A stretch of DNA of 64,000 nucleotides from Zestomonas insulae. GTDB taxonomy: Bacteria; Pseudomonadota; Gammaproteobacteria; Pseudomonadales; Pseudomonadaceae. The DNA lies in the NCBI RefSeq assembly GCF_016901015.1, contig NZ_JAFEUP010000007.1, forward strand, positions 1 to 64,000. Direction: 5' to 3'. A program made the position numbers and the translations under genes. Under the pieces are notes generated by a model. The model did not search any database. It was not told the origin of the DNA and saw only the letters and a list, made by a program, of their open reading frames with translations. This document shows, in pieces, positions 26,039 through 35,143 of this stretch (positions are counted from its first letter, which is position 1; every line of letters begins with the position of its first letter).

Positions 26039-26133
26039 TCATCGAGCGGCTCTATCAGTACATCGAAAGTCGCGATTAGACGCGCTCGGCGCCAGCCCCT
26101 AGGCTGAACAGACACGCCCTGCGATGCCTTGCC

Positions 26134-26943
26134 ATGTCCGCCTCCCGCCTGCCCGACCTGAGTGCCGCCAGCCGCGGCTACACCCACCTCGACCTGCCCG
26201 GCAGCCGCGCGGGCGATGCCGCGCTGGCTGAGGAAACCGCGCTGGCGATCGCCTTCAATGGCATCAATCAGGCAGTGATGCTGGTCAGCCCGGCTGACCT
26301 GGAAGATTTCGTGGTCGGCTTCAGCCTCGGCAGCGGCGTGGTCGACTCCATCGATGACATCTATGACATCCAGATCGAAGGCACCGGCGACGCCCAGCGC
26401 GCCCAGGTGCAGATCAGCCAGCGCTGCTTCTGGCAGCTCAAGGAGCAACGCCGTCAGCTGGCCGGCAGCAGCGGCTGCGGTCTGTGCGGGGTGGAAGCGC
26501 TGGAGCAGGCGCTGCCGAGCCTCCCGGTGCTGCCCGCCACACCGCTGCCGCCGGCCGCCTGGCTGGACGACCTGCGCGCACGCATCGCCGCCTGGCAACC
26601 GCTCGGCAGCCACTGCGGCGCGGTGCACGCGGCGCTGTTCATGGACGCCCAGGGCGAGCTGCGCCTGGCCCGCGAGGACATCGGCCGGCACAACGCGCTG
26701 GACAAGCTGATCGGCGGGCTGCTGCGCCAGGGCCTGCCACTTGAAGGCGGGCTGGCCATCGTCACCAGCCGCTGCAGCCTGGAGCTGATCCACAAAGTGC
26801 TGCGCGCCGGCATCGCCACCCTGGTCAGCCTCTCCGCGCCGACCGGCCTGGCCGTGCAGTGGGCGCGCCGCCACCAGCTCAACCTGATCCACCTTCCCCA
26901 GCGCGCCGCGCCGCGCGTGTACAGCCCGGAGCACCGCGCATGA
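26134..26943 (+). CDS. fdhD: Formate dehydrogenase accessory sulfurtransferase FdhD
   Basis: Transfers sulfur from IscS to the molybdenum cofactor so that bis-MGD formate dehydrogenase-type enzymes become active. The 269-residue protein has the essential Cys pair in SSGCGLCGVE, HCGAVHAALF, EDIGRHNALDKLIGG and VTSRCSLELIHKVLRAGI, all conserved in FdhD. It overlaps the downstream molybdoenzyme gene by 4 bp, indicating a dedicated chaperone-enzyme pair. No signal peptide. Confidence 0.94.
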   Translation: MSASRLPDLSAASRGYTHLDLPGSRAGDAALAEETALAIAFNGINQAVMLVSPADLEDFVVGFSLGSGVVDSIDDIYDIQIEGTGDAQRAQVQISQRCFWQLKEQRRQLAGSSGCGLCGVEALEQALPSLPVLPATPLPPAAWLDDLRARIAAWQPLGSHCGAVHAALFMDAQGELRLAREDIGRHNALDKLIGGLLRQGLPLEGGLAIVTSRCSLELIHKVLRAGIATLVSLSAPTGLAVQWARRHQLNLIHLPQRAAPRVYSPEHRA

Positions 26944-29249
26944 GCCACCGTATCGACGAACATCCGACCCGCCGCTTCAAGCCCTACAAGGGCGCGGCCG
27001 GCGGCTGGGGCGCGCTGCGCAGCGTGGCGCACGCCTGGCTGGAAAGCGACAACGCGCTGAAGAACATCCGCACCCTGCTGAAGACCAACCAGCACGGTGG
27101 CTTCGACTGCCCGGGCTGCGCCTGGGGCGAGTCGGCGGAGAGCGGCATGGTCAAGTTCTGCGAGAACGGAGCCAAGGCGGTCAACTGGGAGGCCACCCGG
27201 CGCCGCGTCGATGCGGCGTTCTTCGCCCAGCACAGCGTCAGCGCGCTGCGCGGACAGAGCGACTACTGGCTGGAGTTCCAGGGCCGGTTGACCGAGCCGC
27301 TACGCTACGACCCGAGCAGCGACCGCTACCGGCCGATCAGCTGGGACGCCGCCTTCGCGCTGATCGCCGAGCACCTGCAGGCCCTGGACAGCCCCGACCA
27401 GGCCGAGTTCTACACCTCCGGACGGGCCAGCAACGAAGCGGCGTTCCTCTATCAGCTGTTCGTCCGCGCCTACGGTACCAACAACTTTCCGGACTGCTCG
27501 AACATGTGCCACGAGGCCAGCGGCGTGGCGCTCGGGCAGAGCATCGGGGTCGGCAAGGGCACGGTGACCTTCGCCGACCTAGGCCTCGCCGACGCGATCT
27601 TCGTGCTCGGCCAGAACCCCGGCACCAACCACCCGCGCATGCTCGAACCGCTGCGCGAAGCGGTCGAGCGCGGCGCCCAGGTGATCTGCCTGAACCCGCT
27701 GCGCGAGCGCGGCCTGGAGCGCTTCCAGCATCCACAGCACGCCCTGGAAATGCTCGGCAACCGCGACCGGCCGACCCACACCGGCTACTTCCGCCCGGCC
27801 CTGGGCGGCGACCTGGCGGTGCTGCGCGGCATGGCCAAGTTCCTCCAGCAATGGGAGCAGGCAGCGCCCGGCACGGTGTTCGACCATGCGTTCCTCGCCG
27901 CGCACAGCGACGGCCTGGACGCCTACCTGGCCAGCGTGGCGGCCAGCGACTGGGCGCAGATCGAAGCGCAGTCCGGACTGCGTCTCGCCGAAATTGAAGA
28001 ACTGGCGCGGCGCTTCGCCGGCGCCGAGCGGGTGATCATGTGCTGGGCGATGGGCATCACCCAGCACCGCCATTCGGTGGCGACCATCCAGGAAATCGCC
28101 AACCTGATGTTGCTGCGCGGCCAGCTCGGCAAACCCGGCGCCGGCCTGTGTCCGGTGCGTGGCCACAGCAACGTGCAGGGCGACCGCACCATGGGCATCA
28201 ACGACCGGCCGCCGGCGGCGCTGCTCGACGCGCTGCAACGGCAGTTCGCCTTCGCCCCGCCGCGCCAGGCCGGGCACAACACCGTGGAAGCCATCCAGGC
28301 CATGCTCGACGGGCGCAGCCGGGTGTTCATCGGCCTCGGCGGCAACTTCGCCCAGGCCACCCCAGACAGCGCGCGCACCCACCAGGCCCTGCAGCGCTGC
28401 GCGCTGACCGTGCAGATCAGCACCAAGCTCAACCGCAGCCACCTGATGCACGGCAGGGACGCGCTGATCCTGCCGTGCCTGGGGCGCACCGACATCGACC
28501 AGCAGACCGGCGGCGAGCAGGCGGTAACGGTCGAGGACTCGTTCAGCATGGTCCACGCCTCGCACGGCCAGCTGCAGCCGCTGTCGGCGCAGATGCGCTC
28601 GGAGCCGGCGATCATCGCCGGCATCGCCGCCGCCACCCTTGGCGCGCGGCCGGTGGACTGGGCCTGGCTGATCGAAGACTACGCGCGCATCCGCGAACTG
28701 ATCGCCGCGACCATTCCCGGCTTCAGCGACTTCAACGCCAAGCTTGCCCAGCCCGGCGGTTTCTACCTGGGCAGCCCGGTGGCGCAGCGCCAGTGGAACA
28801 CCGCCAGCGGCCGCGCGCGCCTGCACGCCAACCCGCTGCCGACCTCGCTGCTCGACGCAGGCCTGAGCGAGACGCCCGACCTGATCCTCCAGACGCTGCG
28901 CTCGCACGACCAGTACAACACCACCATCTACGGCCTCGACGACCGCTACCGCGGGGTCAAGGGCCAGCGCCAGGTGCTGTTCGCCAACGAGGCGGACATC
29001 CTGCGCCTGGGTTTCAAGCCGGGGCAGAAGGTCGATGTGCGTTCGCTGTGGCGCGACGGCCGCGAGCGTCGGGTGTACGGTGTCACCCTGCTGGCCTTCG
29101 ACGTGCCGGCCGGGCAGGCGGCGGCCTATTACCCGGAGATGAACCCGCTGGTGCCGCTGGACAGTTTCGGCGCGGGCAGCTTCACGCCGACCTCGAAGTT
29201 CGTGGCGATCAAGCTAGAGCCGGCGCGTGATGATGGGCGGATCGCTTAG
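26940..29249 (+). CDS. FdhF/YdeP-family molybdopterin oxidoreductase
   Basis: A 769-residue cytoplasmic bis-MGD enzyme of the formate dehydrogenase alpha-subunit superfamily, closest to E. coli YdeP from memory. Shared segments include KGAAGGWGALRSVA at the start, GGFDCPGCAW, FCENGAKAVNWE, EFYTSGRASNEAAFLYQLF, NNFPDCSNMCHEASGV, RGHSNVQGDRTMGI and TVRSHDQYNTTIYG-like sequence near the C-terminus. No separate ferredoxin-type four-cysteine cluster is evident at the N-terminus. YdeP is linked to acid resistance in E. coli, but its reaction is not established. The ATG at 26940 overlaps the fdhD stop. Confidence 0.88.
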   Translation: MSHRIDEHPTRRFKPYKGAAGGWGALRSVAHAWLESDNALKNIRTLLKTNQHGGFDCPGCAWGESAESGMVKFCENGAKAVNWEATRRRVDAAFFAQHSVSALRGQSDYWLEFQGRLTEPLRYDPSSDRYRPISWDAAFALIAEHLQALDSPDQAEFYTSGRASNEAAFLYQLFVRAYGTNNFPDCSNMCHEASGVALGQSIGVGKGTVTFADLGLADAIFVLGQNPGTNHPRMLEPLREAVERGAQVICLNPLRERGLERFQHPQHALEMLGNRDRPTHTGYFRPALGGDLAVLRGMAKFLQQWEQAAPGTVFDHAFLAAHSDGLDAYLASVAASDWAQIEAQSGLRLAEIEELARRFAGAERVIMCWAMGITQHRHSVATIQEIANLMLLRGQLGKPGAGLCPVRGHSNVQGDRTMGINDRPPAALLDALQRQFAFAPPRQAGHNTVEAIQAMLDGRSRVFIGLGGNFAQATPDSARTHQALQRCALTVQISTKLNRSHLMHGRDALILPCLGRTDIDQQTGGEQAVTVEDSFSMVHASHGQLQPLSAQMRSEPAIIAGIAAATLGARPVDWAWLIEDYARIRELIAATIPGFSDFNAKLAQPGGFYLGSPVAQRQWNTASGRARLHANPLPTSLLDAGLSETPDLILQTLRSHDQYNTTIYGLDDRYRGVKGQRQVLFANEADILRLGFKPGQKVDVRSLWRDGRERRVYGVTLLAFDVPAGQAAAYYPEMNPLVPLDSFGAGSFTPTSKFVAIKLEPARDDGRIA

Positions 29250-29516
29250 AGGCGGATGCGCCTGAGAGGGGTGGCGGAGCGCTGCAATGGCGCCTCGCCC
29301 AAGGCCATTATTCGGCCAGTATCGAAAGAGCGAAAAAGCCCTGAAACGGGCCCTCGCCAATCAACCTCAGAACCCCGAAAAACCGAAAAGTTCCCAAATA
29401 AAACATACGGTTACAGACTGTTAAAAAGTCCCTACCGCCCGTCTGGCGGCGCTTGCTGAGGCCCCGGGCCAACAGCAGGATCGCGCCCATCTCCCAAGAC
29501 AAAAGGTTTGTCTCGT

Positions 29517-30020
29517 ATGAAGCTCTCCTCGGTTGTCCTGCTCTCGCTGACCCTGGTCGGCGGCTCTGCTTTCGCTGGTGACGATACCCGTGCCGGCGTC
29601 GGTGGCGCCTTGGGCGGGGTACTCGGTTCGGTGGTCGGCCAGCAGATCGGTGGCAGCACCGGCGCGGCCATCGGTGCCGGCGTCGGCGGCGCCGCCGGTG
29701 GCTATGCCGGCGCCAACCGCCACGGCCGCACCGAAGCGGCGGTGGCCGGCGGCCTCGGCGCGGCCGGCGGCAACGTGATCGGCAACAAGGTCGGTGGCAC
29801 CACCGGCGGTTACGTGGGTGCGGCCCTGGGTGGCGGCGCCGGCGGCGCGCTGGGCAACCACTACGGGGTGAACAGCTACCAGGACGAACAGGAAGAGAAG
29901 TACGCGCGCAACTACCGCAGCGGCTATCGCGACGGCTACCGCCACGACAACGGCTATCACCGCGGCCATCACAAGAAGCACTGGAAGCACCGCAAGCACC
30001 GTCATCACCACGATGATTGA
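29517..30020 (+). CDS. Exported glycine-zipper protein with His-rich tail
   Basis: A 167-residue secreted or membrane-associated protein. A signal peptide MKLSSVVLLSLTLVGGSAFA precedes GDDTRAGVGG. Residues about 25-118 are repeated glycine-zipper units of the GGALGGVLGSVVGQQIGG and GGSTGAAIGAGVGGAAGG types, with regular small residues that pack helices in membranes. Residues about 120-167 are charged and end in a run of HRKHRHHHDD, which could bind metal. The ATG at 29517 has AAAAGG upstream (29501-29506). It is paralogous to the next gene. No specific function is known to me. Confidence 0.82.
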   Translation: MKLSSVVLLSLTLVGGSAFAGDDTRAGVGGALGGVLGSVVGQQIGGSTGAAIGAGVGGAAGGYAGANRHGRTEAAVAGGLGAAGGNVIGNKVGGTTGGYVGAALGGGAGGALGNHYGVNSYQDEQEEKYARNYRSGYRDGYRHDNGYHRGHHKKHWKHRKHRHHHDD

Positions 30021-30103
30021 GCGCCGGACTTGATCCAGGTCCGGTACGGCCGGCGGCGATCGCCGACAATGGCCTCCTCCCTTTTCCACTAGAGACTTAC
30101 AGC

Positions 30104-30472
30104 ATGCGTACCACTCACCTCGCCCTCTCCCTCGCCCTGCTGGTTGCCCCGGCGGCCTTCGCCGGCGACAACACCAACGCCGCAGTCGGCGGTGGCCTCG
30201 GCGGCGCGCTCGGTAACGTCATCGGCAACAAGATGGGTGGAAGCACCGGCGCGGCAATAGGCGCCGGCCTCGGTGGCGCGGCCGGTGGCGCCGTGGCCGC
30301 CAAGGGCCACAACAAGACCCGCGCCGCAGTCGGCGGTGGTCTCGGCGCGGCCGGCGGCTCGCTGCTCGGCAACCAGCTCGGCGGCAGCACCGGTGCGGCG
30401 ATCGGCGCCGGCGTCGGCGGCGCGGCCGGCAGTGCGCTGGGCAACGACATGGGCAAGAAGAAAGGCCACTGA
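30104..30472 (+). CDS. Exported glycine-zipper protein, paralogue of the preceding gene
   Basis: A 122-residue protein with signal peptide MRTTHLALSLALLVAPAAFA and then almost only glycine-zipper repeats, including two copies of GGSTGAAIGAG. It shares the mature start GD(D/N)T and most of the repeat sequence with the protein encoded 84 bp upstream, but lacks the His-rich tail and ends in a basic GNDMGKKKGH. This suggests a tandem duplication followed by tail divergence. Such proteins can insert into or stiffen the envelope; the role is unknown. Confidence 0.82.
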   Translation: MRTTHLALSLALLVAPAAFAGDNTNAAVGGGLGGALGNVIGNKMGGSTGAAIGAGLGGAAGGAVAAKGHNKTRAAVGGGLGAAGGSLLGNQLGGSTGAAIGAGVGGAAGSALGNDMGKKKGH

Positions 30473-30595
30473 GCCTGCACACGCTCAGCCGACCGGCGGT
30501 GGTCGGCTGAGCGCCGTTTCATTGATCCAGATCGATATCGCCGCCCACCTCGCAGCGCAAAATTCCTCGTTCATGCACTGACCGAGGCACCTCCC

Positions 30596-30784
30596 ATGCG
30601 CACCGCTCTCTCTACCCTGGCCATGACCCTGCTGGTTTCCCAAGGCGTGGTCGCCGATGACAACAGCAACCTCGCCGTCGCCAGTGGCCACGCGCGCCCA
30701 CAGGCGCAACCGGCCAAGCCCGCCCCTGCCAACACCCCGCTGGTCGCCAAAAGCAGCGTCAAGCGCGACGCCGGTTCGCGCTGA
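30596..30784 (+). CDS. Small exported protein of unknown function
   Basis: A 62-residue product with a plausible signal peptide MRTALSTLAMTLLVSQGVVA, followed by a short mature part rich in Ala, Pro and Lys. The mature start DDNSNLAVASG echoes the GDDT/GDNTNAAVGG start of the two upstream glycine-zipper proteins, so it may be a degenerate third relative that lost its zipper. GAGG lies 9 bases before the ATG. It is followed closely by a convergent gene. Confidence 0.6.
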   Translation: MRTALSTLAMTLLVSQGVVADDNSNLAVASGHARPQAQPAKPAPANTPLVAKSSVKRDAGSR

Positions 30785-30793
30785 GCGCGGCGC

Positions 30794-33223
30794 TTACACG
30801 CCGAGCGTGGCATTCTCCTGCAGCAGCGCGCTGTCGTGGGTGAACGGCCGCGGACGGGCGATGCCGAAGCCTTGCACATAGTCCACGCCGATGTCGCCGA
30901 GCGCCTCGCGGGTTTCGCGGTTCTCGACGAACTCGGCGATAGTGCGCTTGCCCATCACCCGGCCGAGGTGGCTGATCATCTCGACCATGGCGCGGTCGAT
31001 CGGGTCGTTGAGCATGTCGCGAACGAAGCCACCGTCGATCTTCAAGTAATCCACCGGCAGGTGCTTGAGGTAGGCGAATGACGACATGCCGGCGCCGAAG
31101 TCGTCGAGGGCGAAGCGGCAGCCGAGTTCCTGCAGTTCGCGGATGAAGCTCACCGCGCTGTCGAGGTTGGCGATCGCGCTGGTCTCGGTGATCTCGAAGC
31201 AGATCTGCGGCGGCGCGATGCCGTGCTCGCGGAACTGCGCGCGCAGGAAGGCGAGGAAATGCTCGTCGCCGATGGTCGCCCCGGACAGGTTGATCGCGCA
31301 GGTGGCGATCGGCACCTGGCCGCCCTGCTGGCGCTCGACCAGGATGGCGAACGCGCGGCCGACCACCCAGCGGTCGATCAGCGGCATCAGGCCGTAGCGC
31401 TCGGCCGCCGGAATGAACTGGATCGGCGGCACCAGCTGACCGTCCTCGTCGCGCAGGCGGACCAGCAGCTCGATGTGCAGGCCGTCGTCGTCGAGGCTGT
31501 CGGCGGCCATGATCTCCTGGGCGTACAGGCAGAAGCGCTGCTCGTCGAGCGCCTGGTGGATGCGCTGCACCCAGGCCAGCTCGCCGTAGCGCAGCGACAG
31601 CTCGGAATCGTCCGGGTGGTAGTACTGCACCCGGTTGCGGCCCTTCTCCTTGGCCATGTAGCAGGCCACGTCGGCGGCGCGCAGCGCCTCCTCGAGGCTG
31701 GTGCGGCGCTGATCGAGGCACACCAGGCCGATACTCACGCCGATGCTGAACAACCGCCCCTGCCAGCTGAAATGCAGCGTTTGCACGGCCTGGCGCAGGC
31801 TTTCGGCGATGCGCAGGGCCGGCTCCGGCGGGCAGTTCTCCAGCAGGATGCCGAATTCGTCGCCGCCCAGCCGCGCCAGCGTGTCGCTGTCGCGAAGGCA
31901 GCCCTGCAGCTGCGCGCAGACTTGGCGCAGCAGCTGGTCGCCGGCGGCATGCCCGCAGGTGTCGTTGATCACCTTGAACTGGTCGAGGTCGAGGTACAGC
32001 AAGGCGTGCTGGGTGGCGTGGCGCTGCAGGTCGTCGAGCGCGCGGCGCAGGCGGTGGTCGAACTCGCGGCGGTTGACCAGCCCGGTGAGCACGTCGTGGC
32101 TGGCCTGCCAGGACAGGTTGGCGATGTACTGACGCTCGCGGGTCATGTCGTGGAACACCAGCACCGCGCCGCTAACCGTGCCGCTGCGGTGGATCGGCGC
32201 GGCGACCAGCGACACGCTGACCGCGCTGCCATCGGCGCGCAGCAGGTGGCGGCTGCCGATCGAGGTGGAGCCCGCACTGCCGTCCAGCAGCGGCTCGAGC
32301 AGCTCGTCGAGGCGCTCCTGCTGCTGCTCGTCGCTGAGTTGCAGCAGCTCGCCGAGCGGTAGCCCGCAGGCCTGCGCGGCGCGCCAGCCGATCAGCTGCT
32401 CGGCCGCCGGGTTGAGGTAGTCGAGGCGCCCCTGGGCATCCAGGGTCAGCACCGCGTCGCCGATCGAGGCGAGCGTCACCTGGGCGCGCTCCTGCTCGCG
32501 GTGCAGCGCCTCCTCGAAACCGGCGCTGCGCTCCAGCAGGTTGCGGGTGCGCAGCACCGCAAGGAGGATCAGCAGCAGCGCGGTGCCGAGGTTGACCGCC
32601 AGCAGCACGTCGGCGATCGCCCGCGCACCTTCGCCGAGGGTGTCGGAGAAGGCCTTCTCGAGCGGCGTGAGTTGTTCGTTGAGGGCGAAGATCTGCGTCT
32701 TCCAGGCGCTCAGCTGGGCGCTGCCGGCCGCACCGGACTGCACACCGAGGTAGATTTCCCAACCGAGCTTGTCGAGTTGCAGCAGGCCTTCGTCGGCCGC
32801 CGCCCACAGTCCGATGGCCTGCTCCAGGTAGCTGATCCGCCCCAGATAGCGGTACAGGCCGATCATCCCGGCGAAATCCTGCGGGTGGTTGCCGCCCTGC
32901 AGCAGCCCTTCTTCGGCGACCGCGCGATCGAGGCGCGGCTCGTTCATCGCCAGGCGCGCGCGATGGTCGCCGAGCGGCACGCTGATCGCCGTCAGGTAGC
33001 GCTGGAAGTCGGCCTCGCGGCCGCTGTCGACATACAGGCTGAGGGCGTAGATGGCGTCCTTCTGGCCCTTGGACCAGAGGCTCTCGCCGTTGATGTAGGC
33101 ACGCACCGACGACAACAACGACAGACTGAGCAGCACCAGCAGGGCCTGCAGCACCCCGATGCCGACGAAAGGCCAGATCAAGCCGAACAGGTGGGGCCTG
33201 CCGTGCATGCGTTCCGACTTCAT
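30794..33223 (-). CDS. Membrane PAS-GGDEF-EAL cyclic-di-GMP protein
   Basis: An 809-residue predicted c-di-GMP enzyme. A transmembrane segment near residues 15-40 and another near 205-225 bracket a periplasmic region of about 170 residues. A PAS domain (about 240-370, with GQAQ-like core LDYLNPAAEQLIGW), a GGDEF domain with intact RLGGDEFGILLE (A-site) and a C-terminal EAL-type domain with HIELLVRLRDEDG, INLSGATIGD and FALDDFGAGMSSFAYLK follow. Both catalytic motifs look intact, so either or both activities are possible. The ATG at 33223 is supported by AGGA 6 bases upstream; the frame extends further without it. Confidence 0.9.
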   Translation of the reverse strand: MKSERMHGRPHLFGLIWPFVGIGVLQALLVLLSLSLLSSVRAYINGESLWSKGQKDAIYALSLYVDSGREADFQRYLTAISVPLGDHRARLAMNEPRLDRAVAEEGLLQGGNHPQDFAGMIGLYRYLGRISYLEQAIGLWAAADEGLLQLDKLGWEIYLGVQSGAAGSAQLSAWKTQIFALNEQLTPLEKAFSDTLGEGARAIADVLLAVNLGTALLLILLAVLRTRNLLERSAGFEEALHREQERAQVTLASIGDAVLTLDAQGRLDYLNPAAEQLIGWRAAQACGLPLGELLQLSDEQQQERLDELLEPLLDGSAGSTSIGSRHLLRADGSAVSVSLVAAPIHRSGTVSGAVLVFHDMTRERQYIANLSWQASHDVLTGLVNRREFDHRLRRALDDLQRHATQHALLYLDLDQFKVINDTCGHAAGDQLLRQVCAQLQGCLRDSDTLARLGGDEFGILLENCPPEPALRIAESLRQAVQTLHFSWQGRLFSIGVSIGLVCLDQRRTSLEEALRAADVACYMAKEKGRNRVQYYHPDDSELSLRYGELAWVQRIHQALDEQRFCLYAQEIMAADSLDDDGLHIELLVRLRDEDGQLVPPIQFIPAAERYGLMPLIDRWVVGRAFAILVERQQGGQVPIATCAINLSGATIGDEHFLAFLRAQFREHGIAPPQICFEITETSAIANLDSAVSFIRELQELGCRFALDDFGAGMSSFAYLKHLPVDYLKIDGGFVRDMLNDPIDRAMVEMISHLGRVMGKRTIAEFVENRETREALGDIGVDYVQGFGIARPRPFTHDSALLQENATLGV

Positions 33224-33370
33224 GCCATGTCCTACTGCTGGTGGATGTTGAGAGGCGCATCCTGCGCGCGAGGCAAACACCCTCGTGATTCCGTTATCGG
33301 CACACGAAACAGCAGTTGGATAATGGCACGAGGCTAGTAGCGACTACCAGCCGTTTTATTGGCGCCTGAG

Positions 33371-33817
<447 letters not shown>

Positions 33818-33873
33818 GGGGTGTCCTTGTGGAGGCCCGGGCGCGCGCCGGGAGGAAGACATCTGCACTCGCG

Positions 33874-33942
33874 GTGGGAGCGGATTCATCCGCGATGCGG
33901 GCAGCACATGGGCGCCCCAGCGCGAATCAATTCGCTCCTACA
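33874..33942. repeat. REP-like inverted repeat
   Basis: GTGGGAGCGGATTCATCCGC at 33874-33893 and the imperfectly complementary GCGAATCAATTCGCTCCTAC at 33922-33941 form two facing REP-type palindromes. The core GGAGCGnATTCATnCGCG is shared with the element at 49841-49915. It lies between the thioesterase and alcohol dehydrogenase genes. Confidence 0.75.
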
Positions 33943-33960
33943 GGTGAGCGATGGGCAAAT

Positions 33961-35124
33961 TCAATACGCTGCCTGGTAGATCGCCAGCGCGTCGGCCTCG
34001 CTGACCTCGCGCGGGTTATTCACCAGCAGGCGCTGCTGCAGCATGGCGTCGTTGGCCAGCTGGGCGAGCATCGCCTCCGGCACGCCGGCATCGCGCAGGC
34101 GGCTGGGCAGGCCGCAGCGCGGGCTGAGTTCGGCCAGCTCGGCGACGAACTGCTCGGCGAGGTGCTCGACCGGGCCCGGCTGCAGCCGCGCGCCGAGCAG
34201 CAGCGGCGCCAGCTCGGCATACAGCGGCGCGGCGGCGGGCGCATTGAAGCGCAGCACGTGCGGCAGCACCAGCGCGTTGGACAGGCCGTGGGGGATGTGG
34301 AAATGCCCGCCGAGCGGATAGGCCAGGGCGTGCACCGCCGCCACCGGCGCGTTGGCGAACGCCTGGCCGGCAAGCAGCGCGCCGAGCAGCATGGCCTGGC
34401 GTGCCTCGCGGTTGCGCCCGTTGTGCACCGCCTCGTGCAGGTTGGCGGCGAGCAGCCGCAGCGCCTCGCGGGCCAGCAGGTCGGACAGCGGGTTCTTCTT
34501 CAGCTTGCTGGTGTACGACTCGATGGCGTGCACCATGGCGTCGATGCCGGTGGCGGCGGTCACCGCGGGCGGCAGGCCGAGGGTCAGGTCGGCGTCGAGC
34601 ACCGCCAGGTCGGGCAGCAGCAGCGGCGAGACCACGCCCATCTTGGTGGTTTCGCCGGTGGTGATGATGGCGATCTGGGTGACCTCCGAGCCGGTACCGG
34701 CGGTGGTCGGCACCTGGATCAGCGGCAGGCGCTTGCCCTTGGCGTTGCCCACCCCGTAGATGTCGGCGAGGCCCTGCGCGCACTGCGGATGGGCGAGCAA
34801 GGCCACCAGCTTGGCGACGTCCATCGAACTGCCGCCGCCGAAACCGATGATCAGCTCGGCGTGCATGGCCTTGGCCTGCTCCACCGCGGCCAGCACGATG
34901 GCTTCCGGTGGGTCGGCCAGCACCTGGTCGTAGACCGCGACGCGCACGCCTTCGGCGGCGAAGCCTGGCAGCACCGCGTCGAGCAGGCCGAAGCGGCTGA
35001 TGCCGGGGTCGGTGACGATCAGCACCGCGCCGGCTTCACGCTCGCGGCACAGGCTGGCGAGGCGCACGGCGGCGCCGGCTTCGCAGAGGATCTGCGCGGT
35101 GGTGGCGAAACTGAAGGGCTGCAT
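33961..35124 (-). CDS. Iron-containing alcohol dehydrogenase
   Basis: A 387-residue group III alcohol dehydrogenase. It has the dinucleotide-binding GFGGGSSMDVAKLVALL, PTTAGTGSEVTQIAII and the metal-binding His cluster in HALAYPLGGHFHIPHGLSNA. These enzymes oxidise alcohols or reduce aldehydes with NAD(P) and use Fe2+ or another divalent metal. The position corresponds to PA5186 beside acyl-CoA dehydrogenases, suggesting a role in alcohol or aldehyde entry into beta-oxidation (inference). Confidence 0.92.
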   Translation of the reverse strand: MQPFSFATTAQILCEAGAAVRLASLCREREAGAVLIVTDPGISRFGLLDAVLPGFAAEGVRVAVYDQVLADPPEAIVLAAVEQAKAMHAELIIGFGGGSSMDVAKLVALLAHPQCAQGLADIYGVGNAKGKRLPLIQVPTTAGTGSEVTQIAIITTGETTKMGVVSPLLLPDLAVLDADLTLGLPPAVTAATGIDAMVHAIESYTSKLKKNPLSDLLAREALRLLAANLHEAVHNGRNREARQAMLLGALLAGQAFANAPVAAVHALAYPLGGHFHIPHGLSNALVLPHVLRFNAPAAAPLYAELAPLLLGARLQPGPVEHLAEQFVAELAELSPRCGLPSRLRDAGVPEAMLAQLANDAMLQQRLLVNNPREVSEADALAIYQAAY

Positions 35125-35143
35125 GGCTCTACCTCCAAAGGGG

